A stretch of 64,000 nt of DNA from Nitrosospira multiformis (GTDB taxonomy: Bacteria; Pseudomonadota; Gammaproteobacteria; Burkholderiales; Nitrosomonadaceae). The notes below the pieces were generated by a model that worked only from the letters and a program-made list of their open reading frames with translations, had not been told where the DNA came from and searched no databases. Positions 23,670-33,735 of the stretch are shown piece after piece. Made by a program: the position numbers and the translations under genes. Where the stretch lies: contig NZ_FNKY01000001.1 of assembly GCF_900103165.1 (NCBI RefSeq), positions 124,001 through 188,000 on the forward strand, in the 5' to 3' direction. Each line of letters starts with the position of its first letter. The first letter of the stretch is position 1.

Positions 23670-25655
23670 ATGAAAAAGTTTTTTGCGAGAACAGCGAGCG
23701 CAGCGGGATTATTCTTTGCGCTCTACGCAGGGTCCCTCGCGGCCAGCCCGGACGATGATTTCATCGCCATGAGGCAGGCATTTCAGGTGGGAGACTCCGT
23801 CCGCGTAGCCTTGTACGCCCAGCGGTTTCAAGGACATGTGCTGGAACCATACGCCGCTTACTACGAGCTCCGTCCCCAGTTGGAAAATATCAATATGAGT
23901 GCGGATACCATTAAAAAGTTTCTTACCCGCTATCAGGACAGCCCACTAAGTGATCGACTGCAGGGTGAATGGCTGAAAGCTTTAGGCAAGACACAGCAAT
24001 GGGAGCTATTCGTGGAGGCGTATCCCGGGGGGATTAATGGAGATACCGAACTCACCTGCTATTCCCTGCAGCAGCGCCTTGGCGCAAACGATGACAATGC
24101 GTTTAACGCGGCGCGCCCGCTATGGTTCAACGGACGCGACCTGCCGGCAAGCTGTACACCGGTATTCGAGATACTTCTTAGCGCGGGAACACTGACATCG
24201 GACGATGTGTGGACACGCCTCCGCCTGGCGCTGGAAACAGGCAACGTGAGCGTGGCGAAACGCATCAACCAGTACCTGCCAAGTAATCAGGCACTCAGTG
24301 AACGCAAGTTGACCGCCGCCACGGACAATCCCCTACGCTATCTGGAAAAGCATCGGAACGAGATCAAGACTCGCGCCGACCGGGAAATTGCCCTTTTCGC
24401 GATGCTGCGCCTGCTTCGCAGCGGCCCTGACCAGGCTTATGTGTATTGGACCCGGATACGCGGACAATTCAACGAGAAGGACCGATCGTACTTCATGGTG
24501 CAATTGGCGGATCAGGCTGCGCGCAGACTTAACCCGCGTGCATTGGGCTGGTTCAGGGAAGCTGCCAGTACCAGCAGCGCACCGGTTCCGTTATCGGATG
24601 CACAGCTTGGCTGGAAAACCCGCGCGGCGCTGCGCGTTGGAGACTGGGGATTGGTATTGGAGACCATCGAGGCCATGTCGGACACAGAAAAAGAGACAGG
24701 GGTATGGCGTTACTGGAAAGCGCGAGCCCTGAAAGCCCAGGGCAAGACAGTAGAAGCCAATGCCATCCTTGCTCCATTAAGTGCCGAGCATAATTTTTAT
24801 GGTCAACTGGCCGAAGAAGATTTAGGGGTTGTGATGAGTGCGCTTACCGAACCTTATAAAGCCACAAGGGAGGAAATTACCGTTATCGAGCGGTCGCCAG
24901 GAATTCAGCGGGCGCTCGCTTTGTATCGCATGAATCTGCGTATCGAGGCCATCCGTGAATGGGCTTGGGCGATACGCGATCTCGACGACCGGCAGCTACT
25001 TGCCGCGGCTGAAGTCGCGCGACGTAACGGACTCTATGATCGCGCCATTCATACCGCTGATAGAACCCGGCTACAGCATGATTTCAGCCTGCGCTTCCCC
25101 GCCCCTCATCGCGAGGCGATGCGCGACGCCTTGAAGCAGCAGGAGCTTGACGAAGCCTGGGTGTACGGTCTTATCCGCCAGGAAAGCCGCTTTGTTAGCG
25201 ATGCCAGATCCAGCGCCGGGGCGATGGGCCTGATGCAATTGATGCCGGGTACCGCAAAATGGGTAGCAAAAAAAATGGGGATGCAGAAATATCATAAAAC
25301 CCTTGTCACCGATATCAATACCAATCTGATGTTGGGTACGTACTATCTCAAGCATGTTCTGACCTTGTTCGACAACCAGTCGCTGATGGCTTCCGCGGCG
25401 TACAATGCCGGTCCGGGACGGGCACGGCAATGGCGCGATGAAAAACCGCTGGAAGGCGCCATCTATGCCGAAACTATTCCTTTCAATGAAACCCGCGACT
25501 ACGTAAAAAAGGTAATGAGCAACTCCATGTACTATGCCAGCACCTTCGGTCATCAGATGAGGACTCTCACGCAACGTCTCGGCATCGTCCCGCCAAAATC
25601 GAACGGCGTAAATGTTTCCGAAGAGGAAGAAAATAAGCCAGATGAAAATCAATAA
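23670..25655 (+). CDS. slt: Soluble lytic murein transglycosylase
   Basis: A 661-residue periplasmic enzyme: signal peptide (1-25), a long alpha-superhelical U-domain and linker, then the C-terminal SLT domain with E505 in IRQESRF, GAMGLMQLMPGTA and AYNAGPGR. It cleaves glycan strands of peptidoglycan. Start at 23670 is just after an AT-rich stretch; the ribosome site is GCAGG-like and weak. Its end overlaps the next gene by 14 bp (ATG at 25642), so the two are coupled. Confidence 0.92.
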   Translation: MKKFFARTASAAGLFFALYAGSLAASPDDDFIAMRQAFQVGDSVRVALYAQRFQGHVLEPYAAYYELRPQLENINMSADTIKKFLTRYQDSPLSDRLQGEWLKALGKTQQWELFVEAYPGGINGDTELTCYSLQQRLGANDDNAFNAARPLWFNGRDLPASCTPVFEILLSAGTLTSDDVWTRLRLALETGNVSVAKRINQYLPSNQALSERKLTAATDNPLRYLEKHRNEIKTRADREIALFAMLRLLRSGPDQAYVYWTRIRGQFNEKDRSYFMVQLADQAARRLNPRALGWFREAASTSSAPVPLSDAQLGWKTRAALRVGDWGLVLETIEAMSDTEKETGVWRYWKARALKAQGKTVEANAILAPLSAEHNFYGQLAEEDLGVVMSALTEPYKATREEITVIERSPGIQRALALYRMNLRIEAIREWAWAIRDLDDRQLLAAAEVARRNGLYDRAIHTADRTRLQHDFSLRFPAPHREAMRDALKQQELDEAWVYGLIRQESRFVSDARSSAGAMGLMQLMPGTAKWVAKKMGMQKYHKTLVTDINTNLMLGTYYLKHVLTLFDNQSLMASAAYNAGPGRARQWRDEKPLEGAIYAETIPFNETRDYVKKVMSNSMYYASTFGHQMRTLTQRLGIVPPKSNGVNVSEEEENKPDENQ

Positions 25656-26580
25656 TGTATGCATTGTTGGCGGCAGTGGATTTGTCGGCAAGCACATCGC
25701 AAACCTGCTGACGACACGGGAAATCAACGTACGTATCCCCACTCGCCACCGCGAACGCGCCAAAGAACTGCTGGTGCTGCCGACAGCGGATGTCGTGGAA
25801 GCCGACGTGCACGACGACGCCGCGCTTGATCGCCTGCTGGTGGGCATGGATGCGGTGATCAATCTGGCCGGCATTCTGCATGGTGACTTTAGAGCCGTGC
25901 ACGTGGAACTGCCGCGAAAAATCGTGGCTGCATGTACGCGTAATGGAATAACACGGTTATTGCATATGAGCGCGCTTAACGCGGGCATTGATCGCCCCAG
26001 CGAATATCTGCGCTCCAAGGGGGAAGGCGAACGGATCGTGATGACGTCCAGCTTGACGGCCACTGCTTTCAGGCCATCGGTCATCTTCGGACCCGGGGAT
26101 TCTTCTCTCAATCTATTTGCCAGGCTGGCACGGTGGCTGCCGGTATTGCCGCTGGCATCGCCCGACGCAAAATTCCAGCCGGTGTTTATCGAGAACGTGG
26201 CGCAGGCCTTCGCGGCCAGCCTGGAGAATCCCGATACCACTGGTCAGAGTTACGATCTGTGTGGCCCCCAATGCTACACCCTGCGGCAATTGGTAGCGTA
26301 TGCAGCGCATATAACGGGACATAACCCGGCCATTATCGGTCTTAGTGACAGTCTCTCCTATCTGCAGGCATTGATGATGGAGTTTCTGCCCGGCAAGCTC
26401 ATGACCCGCGACAATTATTATTCGATGAAAATGGATAGCGTATGCGGTCCTGATCATAGTAATCTCGCGGAAGTCTGGGGTATCCGGCCCACCGCACTGG
26501 AAGAGGTGGCACCGCTGTACTTGGCAAACCATATGCCGCGTGAGCGGTACGATCGCTTCCGCCATCGGGCGGGACGATAA
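25642..26580 (+). CDS. Atypical SDR, complex I NDUFA9-like
   Basis: A 312-residue NAD(P)-binding protein with VCIVGGSGFVGKHIANLL at the N-terminus and an YLRSKGEGER motif standing where classical epimerases have YxxxK. This is the NDUFA9-like atypical SDR group often found in proteobacteria. A role in electron transfer or quinone metabolism is proposed for the family; substrate unknown. Start at 25642 inside the slt end; the longer frame to 25612 lacks a ribosome site. Followed after 21 bp by cca, forming slt-SDR-cca. Confidence 0.85.
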   Translation: MKINNVCIVGGSGFVGKHIANLLTTREINVRIPTRHRERAKELLVLPTADVVEADVHDDAALDRLLVGMDAVINLAGILHGDFRAVHVELPRKIVAACTRNGITRLLHMSALNAGIDRPSEYLRSKGEGERIVMTSSLTATAFRPSVIFGPGDSSLNLFARLARWLPVLPLASPDAKFQPVFIENVAQAFAASLENPDTTGQSYDLCGPQCYTLRQLVAYAAHITGHNPAIIGLSDSLSYLQALMMEFLPGKLMTRDNYYSMKMDSVCGPDHSNLAEVWGIRPTALEEVAPLYLANHMPRERYDRFRHRAGR

Positions 26581-26601
26581 AAAGATCGTTCTCCGACACT
26601 C

Positions 26602-27834
26602 ATGAAAATCTACCTGGTTGGCGGCTCTGTACGCGACGAGATTCTGGGCCTGCCGGTGACCGACCACGATTACGTCGTTGTGGGATCTTCGCCGGACGAG
26701 ATGGTACGGCTTGGCTATCGCCCGGTAGGAAAGGACTTCCCCGTTTTTCTTCATCCCCAAAGCCAGGAGCAATACGCGCTCGCCCGTACCGAGCGTAAGG
26801 TGTCGCGCGGTTACAAGGGCTTTGAAGTTTACGCCTCCCCCGAAGTCACGTTGCGAGAGGATCTGGCACGGCGCGACCTCACCATCAACGCCATCGCCGA
26901 GGATCAGGATGGCAATATCATTGACCCATTTGACGGCGTGGCCGATCTCGAAGCCGGGGTGCTGCGCCATATCAGTCCGGCATTCACCGAAGATCCGGTG
27001 CGAATACTGCGAACAGCGCGCTTTGCCGCGCGCTTCGGCTTTCATATTGCGCCGGAGACCCTTGCCCTGATGAACGAGATGGTGCACAACGGTGAGGTGG
27101 ATGCACTGGTGCCGGAACGCGTGTGGCAGGAGTTTGCTCGCGGGTTGATGGAACACAAGCCTTCGCGCATGTTTTATGCGCTCCGCGCATGTAGCGCACT
27201 AACCCGCATCATGCCCGAGGTGGATGCGTTGTTCGGCGTACCCCAGCCGGCGCAACATCATCCCGAAATTGATACCGGGGTGCATGTAATGATGGTGATC
27301 GATCACGCCGCATCAAAGGATTATTCCCTGCCGGTACGCTTTGCTTCGCTAACCCACGATCTCGGCAAAGGCACCACGCCGCCCGAGGAATGGCCGCGCC
27401 ATATCGGCCACGAAGCCCGCAGCGTGAAGCTGGTGAGGGACTTAAGCGAACGCATCCGGACTCCCAATGATGCGCGTGATCTGGCATTGCTTGTCGCACG
27501 CTACCATGGCGACGTCCACCGCGCGGCGGAACTGCGTCCCGCAACCATTGCGAACATGCTGCAAGGCGTGGACGCCTATCGCAAGCCGGAACGCTTCGAA
27601 GAATTTCTGCAAGCCTGTTCGTGCGACTTTCATGGCCGGCCCGGTTATGCCGAAAAGCCTTACCCCCAGGCTGAACGGTTGCGCGAAGCGTTCTATGCGG
27701 CCAGAAGTGTGGATGCAGGTGCAATTGCCGCAGAATTAGCCGGGTCCGTTGCTGACTCTACCCGCTTACCGGCTGCAATCAATACGAAGGTTAGCGAAGC
27801 GCGCATCAACGAAATCAAGGCACGACTGGCTTAA
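26602..27834 (+). CDS. cca: CCA-adding tRNA nucleotidyltransferase, multifunctional type
   Basis: A 410-residue class II enzyme. N-terminal [20 protein letters not shown] holds the nucleotidyltransferase metal site (D-x-D), [10 protein letters not shown] is the ribose/base-recognition region, and a C-terminal HD domain ([16 protein letters not shown], ...) adds the phosphatase/phosphodiesterase activity of the long Cca type. It repairs or builds tRNA 3' CCA ends. Third gene of the slt-SDR-cca run. Confidence 0.94.
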   Translation: MKIYLVGGSVRDEILGLPVTDHDYVVVGSSPDEMVRLGYRPVGKDFPVFLHPQSQEQYALARTERKVSRGYKGFEVYASPEVTLREDLARRDLTINAIAEDQDGNIIDPFDGVADLEAGVLRHISPAFTEDPVRILRTARFAARFGFHIAPETLALMNEMVHNGEVDALVPERVWQEFARGLMEHKPSRMFYALRACSALTRIMPEVDALFGVPQPAQHHPEIDTGVHVMMVIDHAASKDYSLPVRFASLTHDLGKGTTPPEEWPRHIGHEARSVKLVRDLSERIRTPNDARDLALLVARYHGDVHRAAELRPATIANMLQGVDAYRKPERFEEFLQACSCDFHGRPGYAEKPYPQAERLREAFYAARSVDAGAIAAELAGSVADSTRLPAAINTKVSEARINEIKARLA

Positions 27835-27946
27835 GTTCAGCGCGTAGCGCATCAATAAGCGAAGCGCAATACCATTGCCCTGCCTGATTATCGTCGTGCG
27901 CAGCAGCCTGCCGGACTTGAAAGAAATGACGAGGTGATAATTATTC

Positions 27947-28699
27947 TTATCGCGGTTTGCGTGGTGCCTTGGCGAACAGCCAGTCATAGAGAAAATCAGG
28001 AAGTAACTTTAAAATCCGTGCGACGATTGCCATTTGCCAGGGAATCACGGCGAACAATGTTTTATTCCCGATAACACGAGCGATTTTTCCGGCAGCGTCT
28101 TCCGCCGTCAGGATGAATGGCATGCGATAGGGGTTATTCGCTGTCATCGGTGTGACGACATAGCCGGGACAAATGGTAATGACGGACACACCCTTGCCGT
28201 GCATTTCCACGCGCAGGCTTTCCAGATAGCTGATGGCGGCGGCTTTGGATGCCGAGTAGGCGCCACCGCCGGGAAGACCTCGATAGCCGGCAACACTGGC
28301 GATACCGACCAGACTGCCTCGGCCCGATGTCCGCATTGCAACAATAAACGGCTGAAAAAGATTGACCATCCCCGTGACATTGGTGGCGAGGATGTTCTCG
28401 AAAACTTTGCTATCTTCGGCGTACTCCGTGAGGGTGCCGCGACTGATGCCGGCATTAGCGATGACGATATCGGGACAGCCATGGCGCTGCATGAAATCTT
28501 GCGCCACCGCCTGGATTGAAAGCGCATCGCGCACATCCGCGACATAGGTCGACGCGCCGGATAGCTCCGCGGAAAGGGTTTCCAGCAGGTCTTGGCGCCT
28601 TGCGATCAAACCAACCGTTGCGCCCAAGCCTGCATAGTGTTGCGCCAGTGCCCGGCCCAAGCCGCTGGACGCGCCGCTAATTATCACTTTTAACGGCAT
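27947..28699 (-). CDS. Short-chain dehydrogenase/reductase
   Basis: A 250-residue classical SDR: VIISGASSGLGRALAQ nucleotide site, NAGIS, catalytic S and Y-x-x-x-K (GIASVAGYRGLPGGGAYSASK), then CPGYV. A C-terminal hydrophobic helix (about residues 215-245, ILKLLPDFLYDWLFA) suggests membrane attachment. Substrate unknown. Start at 28699 is the first ATG; a TTG at 28726 is in frame. Last of the leftward group argS-SPOR-dsbA-SDR, 48 bp after dsbA. Confidence 0.85.
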   Translation of the reverse strand: MPLKVIISGASSGLGRALAQHYAGLGATVGLIARRQDLLETLSAELSGASTYVADVRDALSIQAVAQDFMQRHGCPDIVIANAGISRGTLTEYAEDSKVFENILATNVTGMVNLFQPFIVAMRTSGRGSLVGIASVAGYRGLPGGGAYSASKAAAISYLESLRVEMHGKGVSVITICPGYVVTPMTANNPYRMPFILTAEDAAGKIARVIGNKTLFAVIPWQMAIVARILKLLPDFLYDWLFAKAPRKPR

Positions 28700-28747
28700 T
28701 AAGTTTGCCGGGTTTGCGTGAAACAAGCGGGCCGGGGAGATATCACG

Positions 28748-29398
28748 TTATTTCTTTGTCTTCTCCTTGCGTACTTTCTCAATCAACTCATCCAGTATCT
28801 TAATGACATCCTCCGGTGTGCCACCCATCCTTCCGCTGGTCAGGTACTTGCCGTCCACCACCAGAGCGGGGACACCGGTGAGCTGGTACTCCTTCGACAT
28901 ACGTACGGACTGGGGCACCTGCTGGTTCTGCACCGAAAAAGAATTGTAGGCGTCGATAAATTTCTGCCGGTCTATTCCCTGTTTGGCTATCCAATCAAAC
29001 AATACCTCATCTTTAGTCAGGTCAATCTTGCCGATATGAATCGCGTCGTAGACTTTATCGTGCAACCTGTCTCGTGCTCCAAGCGCTTCCAGGGCGTAAA
29101 AAGTTTTTGCGCCAGGAGTCCAGTTGATGCGAAAGATAGCGGGAACGTAACGAAAGCTTACATCTTTCGGTATTCTCTTGAGCCAGGCGCTGATGTGTGG
29201 ATGCAAAGCGTAGCAGTGCGGGCAGCCGTACCAGAAGAATTCAAGAACCTCGATATTTTTCCCGCTGTCCGTTGGCTGGGGTTGAGTCAGAACCGTGTAA
29301 TCACGGCCTTCCACGAGTTCGGCCCGAACGCTGGAGATACCTGTGATACCCATGCCGATAAGCAGAAGAACCGCCGCAAATAAACGCATTGAATTCAT
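28748..29398 (-). CDS. dsbA: Thiol:disulfide interchange protein DsbA
   Basis: A 216-residue periplasmic thioredoxin-fold oxidase: signal peptide (1-26, ending VRA), C59-P-H-C62, and a cis-proline in LTGVPALVV. It introduces disulfides into exported proteins. AAGGAG precedes the ATG. In an organism with many c-type cytochromes it acts in the same periplasmic pathway as DsbC at 18505. Confidence 0.93.
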   Translation of the reverse strand: MNSMRLFAAVLLLIGMGITGISSVRAELVEGRDYTVLTQPQPTDSGKNIEVLEFFWYGCPHCYALHPHISAWLKRIPKDVSFRYVPAIFRINWTPGAKTFYALEALGARDRLHDKVYDAIHIGKIDLTKDEVLFDWIAKQGIDRQKFIDAYNSFSVQNQQVPQSVRMSKEYQLTGVPALVVDGKYLTSGRMGGTPEDVIKILDELIEKVRKEKTKK

Positions 29399-29458
29399 TT
29401 TTTCTCCTTGAGATAAACAGAGTACCTTGTTTGCGGCGCTTGCAAAATAAGCCGCCCC

Positions 29459-30064
29459 TTATTGCGCGCCTTCATGCACCTTCATGAGACTGCTCTGAAC
29501 GCCATTTTGTTGCAAGGAAGCACGAACCTGATTGATGTCGGCCATTGAGGTAAAAGGCCCGACACGTACCCTGTGCCAAATCCCCTTTTCCGACAAGTCG
29601 GCGGATTGCACAGACGCTTCTACGCCGAGCATCGCCAGTTTCGCTTTCAGATTATCGGCATCGTCGCTATTCTGGAAAGATCCTGCTTGCAGAAAATACT
29701 TATCTCCGGACGACGGCTGCTGTGCCGCCTGTTTGAATTGCTGTTCTGTTACAGACTCCTCGGCACCAGGCAGCATTTTGTAAAATTCAAAGCGAGGCTT
29801 GCCATCAGGCGTTTTCGCCGATTTGTCTTCAATACCAGATGCGGCACTCTTTTGTATTTGGCCAATTTGACCTGCGGCGCTTTTCTCGCCATCGGCGAGC
29901 TTGTCCTGGGAGATGAATGGACTCGGCGCATTGTTAATAACCATCCACATGCCAATGGCACTGAGTAGACCCAGCGCATAGCCGATAAACAAACCCAGCA
30001 AAAGAGGATTCCCCATTATGCCGGAGGCTGGAGAATTAGGACGGGTTTTGTAATCTCGACTCAT
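29459..30064 (-). CDS. SPOR-domain membrane protein
   Basis: A 201-residue protein: one transmembrane span near the N-terminus (LLLGLFIGYALGLLSAIGMW), a low-complexity periplasmic stretch, and a C-terminal SPOR domain (YFLQAGSFQNSDDADNLKAK...WHRVRVGPFTS...). SPOR domains bind denuded septal glycan, as in FtsN. Placed between argS and dsbA as is usual in betaproteobacteria. Whether it is the functional FtsN is not provable here. Confidence 0.88.
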   Translation of the reverse strand: MSRDYKTRPNSPASGIMGNPLLLGLFIGYALGLLSAIGMWMVINNAPSPFISQDKLADGEKSAAGQIGQIQKSAASGIEDKSAKTPDGKPRFEFYKMLPGAEESVTEQQFKQAAQQPSSGDKYFLQAGSFQNSDDADNLKAKLAMLGVEASVQSADLSEKGIWHRVRVGPFTSMADINQVRASLQQNGVQSSLMKVHEGAQ

Positions 30065-30074
30065 GAGAAATATT

Positions 30075-30200
30075 ATCCTAAATCCGGCAGTTGACCGCTC
30101 ATGAGCTGCTCATTTTTTTGCTGAGCGCCATGGCGCATAATGACTTTTTGCATGACTTGACCTTTACTTTCCGGATGAGTTCGCCACTCACCACCGGATG
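30075..30200. repeat. Dispersed inverted-repeat element, copy a (degenerate)
   Basis: Left end ATCCTAAATCCGGCAGTTGA matches the family consensus; the core TTGCATGACTTGACCTTTAC is also shared, and the right end has decayed to CACCGGATGAA. It lies between argS and the SPOR gene. Confidence 0.7.
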
Positions 30201-30211
30201 AATATGCTTTT

Positions 30212-31960
30212 CTACATTTTCTCGGGAGCGCTCACGCCCAGCAGTTCCAACCCATTCATCAGCACCTGCCTTACCGCGGCAATCAGTCCCAGCCGGGAGA
30301 GCCGCAACGGAACCTCCGGCACAAGAAATCGGGTAGCATTATAATAACTGTGAAATTCCCCCGCCAGTTCCCGTAAATAAAAGGCGATCAGATGAGGAGA
30401 GAGTTCCCTCGCCGCCGCTTCCACCATTTCGGGATAATCAATCAGTTTTTGCAGCAGGGATAATTCCGCCGGGCTCGTAAGCGGAGCCATATCCGCGGTA
30501 ACAAGCGTCTCACAAGCTTCGCCCCATTGTTCCAGCACGCTGCAAACTCTCGCATGGGCATACTGGATGTAATATACCGGGTTATCATTGCTTTGCGATT
30601 TGGCCAGATCCAGATCAAAATCCAGATGCTGGTCGCTTTTGCGCAGGACGTAAAAAAATCTTGCCGCATCATTACCCACTTCCTGGCGTAATTCCCGCAA
30701 CGTCACGAATTCTCCCGAACGAGTAGACATGGAGGCTTTTTGGCCATCACGGTAAAGTATCGCGAATTGCACCAGAGCGATTTCGAGTTTTTCCGGGTCG
30801 AGCGCCAATGCCTGCAGGGCACTTTTCACCCGAGGGATATAACCATGATGATCGGCTCCCCACACATCGATAACACGCTCGAAGCCGCGCTCGAATTTAT
30901 TGAGATGATAGGCAATGTCGGATGCGAAATAGGTGAACTGTCCATTTTCTCGTTGCACAACCCGATCTTTTTCGTCGCCGAAATGCGTTGAACGGAACCA
31001 CTTGGCACCATCCTGCTGATACAGGTAATCCTGTTGTTCGAGCAATTGCACCACTTGCGCTACTGCGCCGCTGTCAAATAACGATTGCTCGGAAAACCAG
31101 GTATCGAAAACGACTCCGAATTCCATCAAGTCATTGCGGCAATCGCCCAGTTGCTCGGTAAGAACAAAATTATGGATGTATGCATAATCCTGTCCCAGCA
31201 ATTTTTTGGCCGTGGCGATTAACCGGTCGAGCTGGGCCTCGGTATCCGCATCCGCTCCGGGGGAGATGCCCTCAAACAGCAAATCAGGTTGATGCAGATA
31301 GCGCTCCCCATGTGCCTTGTGAATCAGCCGTGCCATATCGCGTACGTACTCGCCCTGATAAGCGCTACCGGGAAAGTGCAACACGGCCCCATGCAATTCC
31401 AGATAACGCAGCCAGGTGGAAAGCGCCAGAATATCCATCTGCCGCCCCGCATCGTTAACATAGTATTCGCGCGAGACGGAAAACCCGGCGGCCGCCAGCA
31501 CATTCGCCAGACTTGCGCCAAATGCGGCACCACGCCCGTGACCCACATGCAGCGGCCCGGTAGGGTTGGCCGAAACGAATTCCACCTGAAGTTTTATACC
31601 CGCACCAATGTTGCCATGACCAAACTTTCCGCCACCTTCCAGTACATAGCGCGGAAACCACTGTTTGACGAACGTCTTGAGAAACAGATTGATGAACCCG
31701 GCACCCGCGATCTCGACTTTCTCCAGATAAGGCGAGGCGGATAGCGCATTCATGAGCAGACCGGCGATATCGCGGGGGTTCCGACGCAACGGCTTGGCCA
31801 GTTGCATCGCGAGATTGCAGGAGTAATCGCCGTGATTAGCCTGCTTGGGGCGTGCGAACTCGATATCCACATCTAAATCTAGCGGGGCGATCTCACTTAG
31901 AATTGGACGCAGAAGTTCGGTGAAATGGGATTTGAAGTTGGGCTGCGCTGGCGGATTCAT
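30212..31960 (-). CDS. argS: Arginyl-tRNA synthetase
   Basis: A 582-residue class I synthetase with an N-terminal Add-1 domain, the HIGH-type motif in NPTGPLHVGHGRGAAF, a KMSKS-type loop that reads KASMSTRSG, and the C-terminal DALR anticodon-binding domain (ARVCSVLEQWGE...YYNATRFLV). Start at 31960 (MNPPAQPN) chosen over an upstream in-frame codon at 31990 as the first residue conserved in the family. First gene of the leftward argS-SPOR-dsbA-SDR group. Confidence 0.95.
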   Translation of the reverse strand: MNPPAQPNFKSHFTELLRPILSEIAPLDLDVDIEFARPKQANHGDYSCNLAMQLAKPLRRNPRDIAGLLMNALSASPYLEKVEIAGAGFINLFLKTFVKQWFPRYVLEGGGKFGHGNIGAGIKLQVEFVSANPTGPLHVGHGRGAAFGASLANVLAAAGFSVSREYYVNDAGRQMDILALSTWLRYLELHGAVLHFPGSAYQGEYVRDMARLIHKAHGERYLHQPDLLFEGISPGADADTEAQLDRLIATAKKLLGQDYAYIHNFVLTEQLGDCRNDLMEFGVVFDTWFSEQSLFDSGAVAQVVQLLEQQDYLYQQDGAKWFRSTHFGDEKDRVVQRENGQFTYFASDIAYHLNKFERGFERVIDVWGADHHGYIPRVKSALQALALDPEKLEIALVQFAILYRDGQKASMSTRSGEFVTLRELRQEVGNDAARFFYVLRKSDQHLDFDLDLAKSQSNDNPVYYIQYAHARVCSVLEQWGEACETLVTADMAPLTSPAELSLLQKLIDYPEMVEAAARELSPHLIAFYLRELAGEFHSYYNATRFLVPEVPLRLSRLGLIAAVRQVLMNGLELLGVSAPEKM

Positions 31961-32081
31961 GGCTTTGTCATAATGACGGGTTATTTGCAATCGTTATTAT
32001 AACGATGTTGAGGCGGATTACGCTCGCCAGTTTGATTTACGCGGCAATGTAGCAGGACTCATCGGTAAAAAAATGGTGTCA

Positions 32082-33317
32082 TCACCATCGCACTCTAAGA
32101 TAGCCTCCTTTTTCAGCAAAATTAAAGCGCACCAGATTCGCACCGCGGTGCAATGACGGATGCTGCGCAATGGGTTTGAACGGCCCGGCGGCTGAATGAG
32201 ATCGTTCGATTCTCAGCAGCCGTTCGCGTGGCGAGAAAATACGCAATTCGAATTGCCCGGTGCGAACTTCCCGCAGATTGGGTGCAAATGGCCGGGCCAG
32301 CGGCTCGCCCACAAATACACCTTCTCCCGGCCACGCTACGCTCTTCCAGTAGGCTTCAATGGCACTTGCGCCAAGCGCGTAATGAAACATGGCAATACCT
32401 GGCAAAGGAAATTTCTGCCTATGATTACAGGGCTCCACTACGGTACCATAGCTTGCCGTGGCACCCGCTTCCAGCCAGCGCAAACTGCTCATCTGGCTTG
32501 AATCGGTAAGCTGGCCGCCAGCTGATGTCAAATGATCAGCCAACGCACCCGGCAGGAAACCCAGCGTATGGAGTTGCGGCACATGCACCAGCCCTGTGAA
32601 ATAAAATAGAATATCGTGACGGTCGGTAATTGCGTCGGTCTCGAGGATTTCGATGGGGAAAACCCCAGCCAGTTCTTTTGCGGTCTGTTCGAAATAACCT
32701 GCTCGCACGCTACGCGCTTTATCGGACGTAATGACCAGGTAAGCACGTCCCTCCGGGAAGCTGTGGTCAGCGGCGACACCCCGGTCGATCAGTGCTTTAA
32801 CCTCTTCGAAACGGGTGCCTGCCAGCATCATTGCGGGTCGTAATTTATGATCGCTGGCGGGGCTGAGACTAGCAGAGTTGAAATACGGGCTGGGGGTAGT
32901 CGGGCCACATCCGGACGAACAGTAGCCCGCGTCGAAACCAAAAGCCAGTGCGGAAGTCAGAGACATGCAGTCCACCCGGTAGGGCTCTGCCCAGGCCACG
33001 GCGTAGGCTTGAACATGAGCAGGCGTTACCCGGTCGATCTTCGCTTTCAGTTGCTGAAACTCCTCCTTCGAAAACGCGTGATGGCCGGACTGAAAACGCA
33101 CATGGATCATGTTGGCCGCCGGGATATGGCGCGCCTTCTGGTAGTAATCTCCGATCTGCCGTGATAACGGATCGTCGTCGTTGATAATGACCGCAAGATC
33201 ATCCGGCGTCAGTCCCGTGCGCTGCAACTGGATGTTTGCCTGCGCATCGACAGACAAGGGCCTGAACAGCAGCGTGACCAGCAGAGCGACGGCGAGTTGT
33301 GATAAAAGTCTTATCAT
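32082..33317 (-). CDS. TIGR03790-type secreted protein
   Basis: A 411-residue exported protein (signal peptide in MIRLLSQLAVALLVTLLFRP) of the TIGR03790 kind: VIINDDDPLSRQIGDYYQKA near the start, IPAANMIHV, and a GWRW-like middle (RWLEAGATASYGTVVEPC) with a C-terminal part EAYWKSVAWPGEGVFVGEPLA. The family is of unknown function and occurs in environmental bacteria. Start at 33317 is the ATG before the signal; the frame extends to 33350 without support. Confidence 0.75.
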   Translation of the reverse strand: MIRLLSQLAVALLVTLLFRPLSVDAQANIQLQRTGLTPDDLAVIINDDDPLSRQIGDYYQKARHIPAANMIHVRFQSGHHAFSKEEFQQLKAKIDRVTPAHVQAYAVAWAEPYRVDCMSLTSALAFGFDAGYCSSGCGPTTPSPYFNSASLSPASDHKLRPAMMLAGTRFEEVKALIDRGVAADHSFPEGRAYLVITSDKARSVRAGYFEQTAKELAGVFPIEILETDAITDRHDILFYFTGLVHVPQLHTLGFLPGALADHLTSAGGQLTDSSQMSSLRWLEAGATASYGTVVEPCNHRQKFPLPGIAMFHYALGASAIEAYWKSVAWPGEGVFVGEPLARPFAPNLREVRTGQFELRIFSPRERLLRIERSHSAAGPFKPIAQHPSLHRGANLVRFNFAEKGGYLRVRW

Positions 33318-33455
33318 GGGTAACCGGCAAGCAATATGGCACGGGGACATCTAATCATTTTCGGGCAGTCCTGTTTCGGCACGCTGCACCGGATTGGAGA
33401 ATCGTCCGCGGAGTCGATGGTTGCAAATCGAGAATTGAGGGATATTTATACTTTA

Positions 33456-33662
33456 ACCTAAATCCGGTAGTCGATCGCTCATTTATCAGTCTAGAATCAT
33501 GATTCGTAAAGAATTTATTTGTTATTTGATTCTCACCTTTTGGGTAAGCCTGCTACGGGGCGAATTGCACTGTTTTTGCGGCACATGGCTGCGTTGTTCG
33601 CAACGCCTTGTCCTGTACCCCAAAAACCGCGCACTTCACCCCGTCCAACTACCGGATTTAGG
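33456..33662. repeat. Dispersed inverted-repeat element, copy b (207 bp)
   Basis: ACCTAAATCCGGTAG at 33456 and CTACCGGATTTAGG ending 33662 are the terminal repeats; TTTA flanks both sides (33452-33455, 33663-33666), a 4-bp target duplication. No gene inside. It lies between the TIGR03790 gene and the rhomboid gene. Confidence 0.85.
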
Positions 33663-33735
33663 TTTATCGAGTTCGGATAAGCGAATTTCATCCTCATGCA
33701 TAATAGCGGCTCCAGAAAAATGAATCCACGATTCC

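Noticed and set aside
25071-27156. Two long minus-strand frames opposite slt, the SDR and cca
   Set aside because: They lie wholly opposite well-recognised genes and show no domain.
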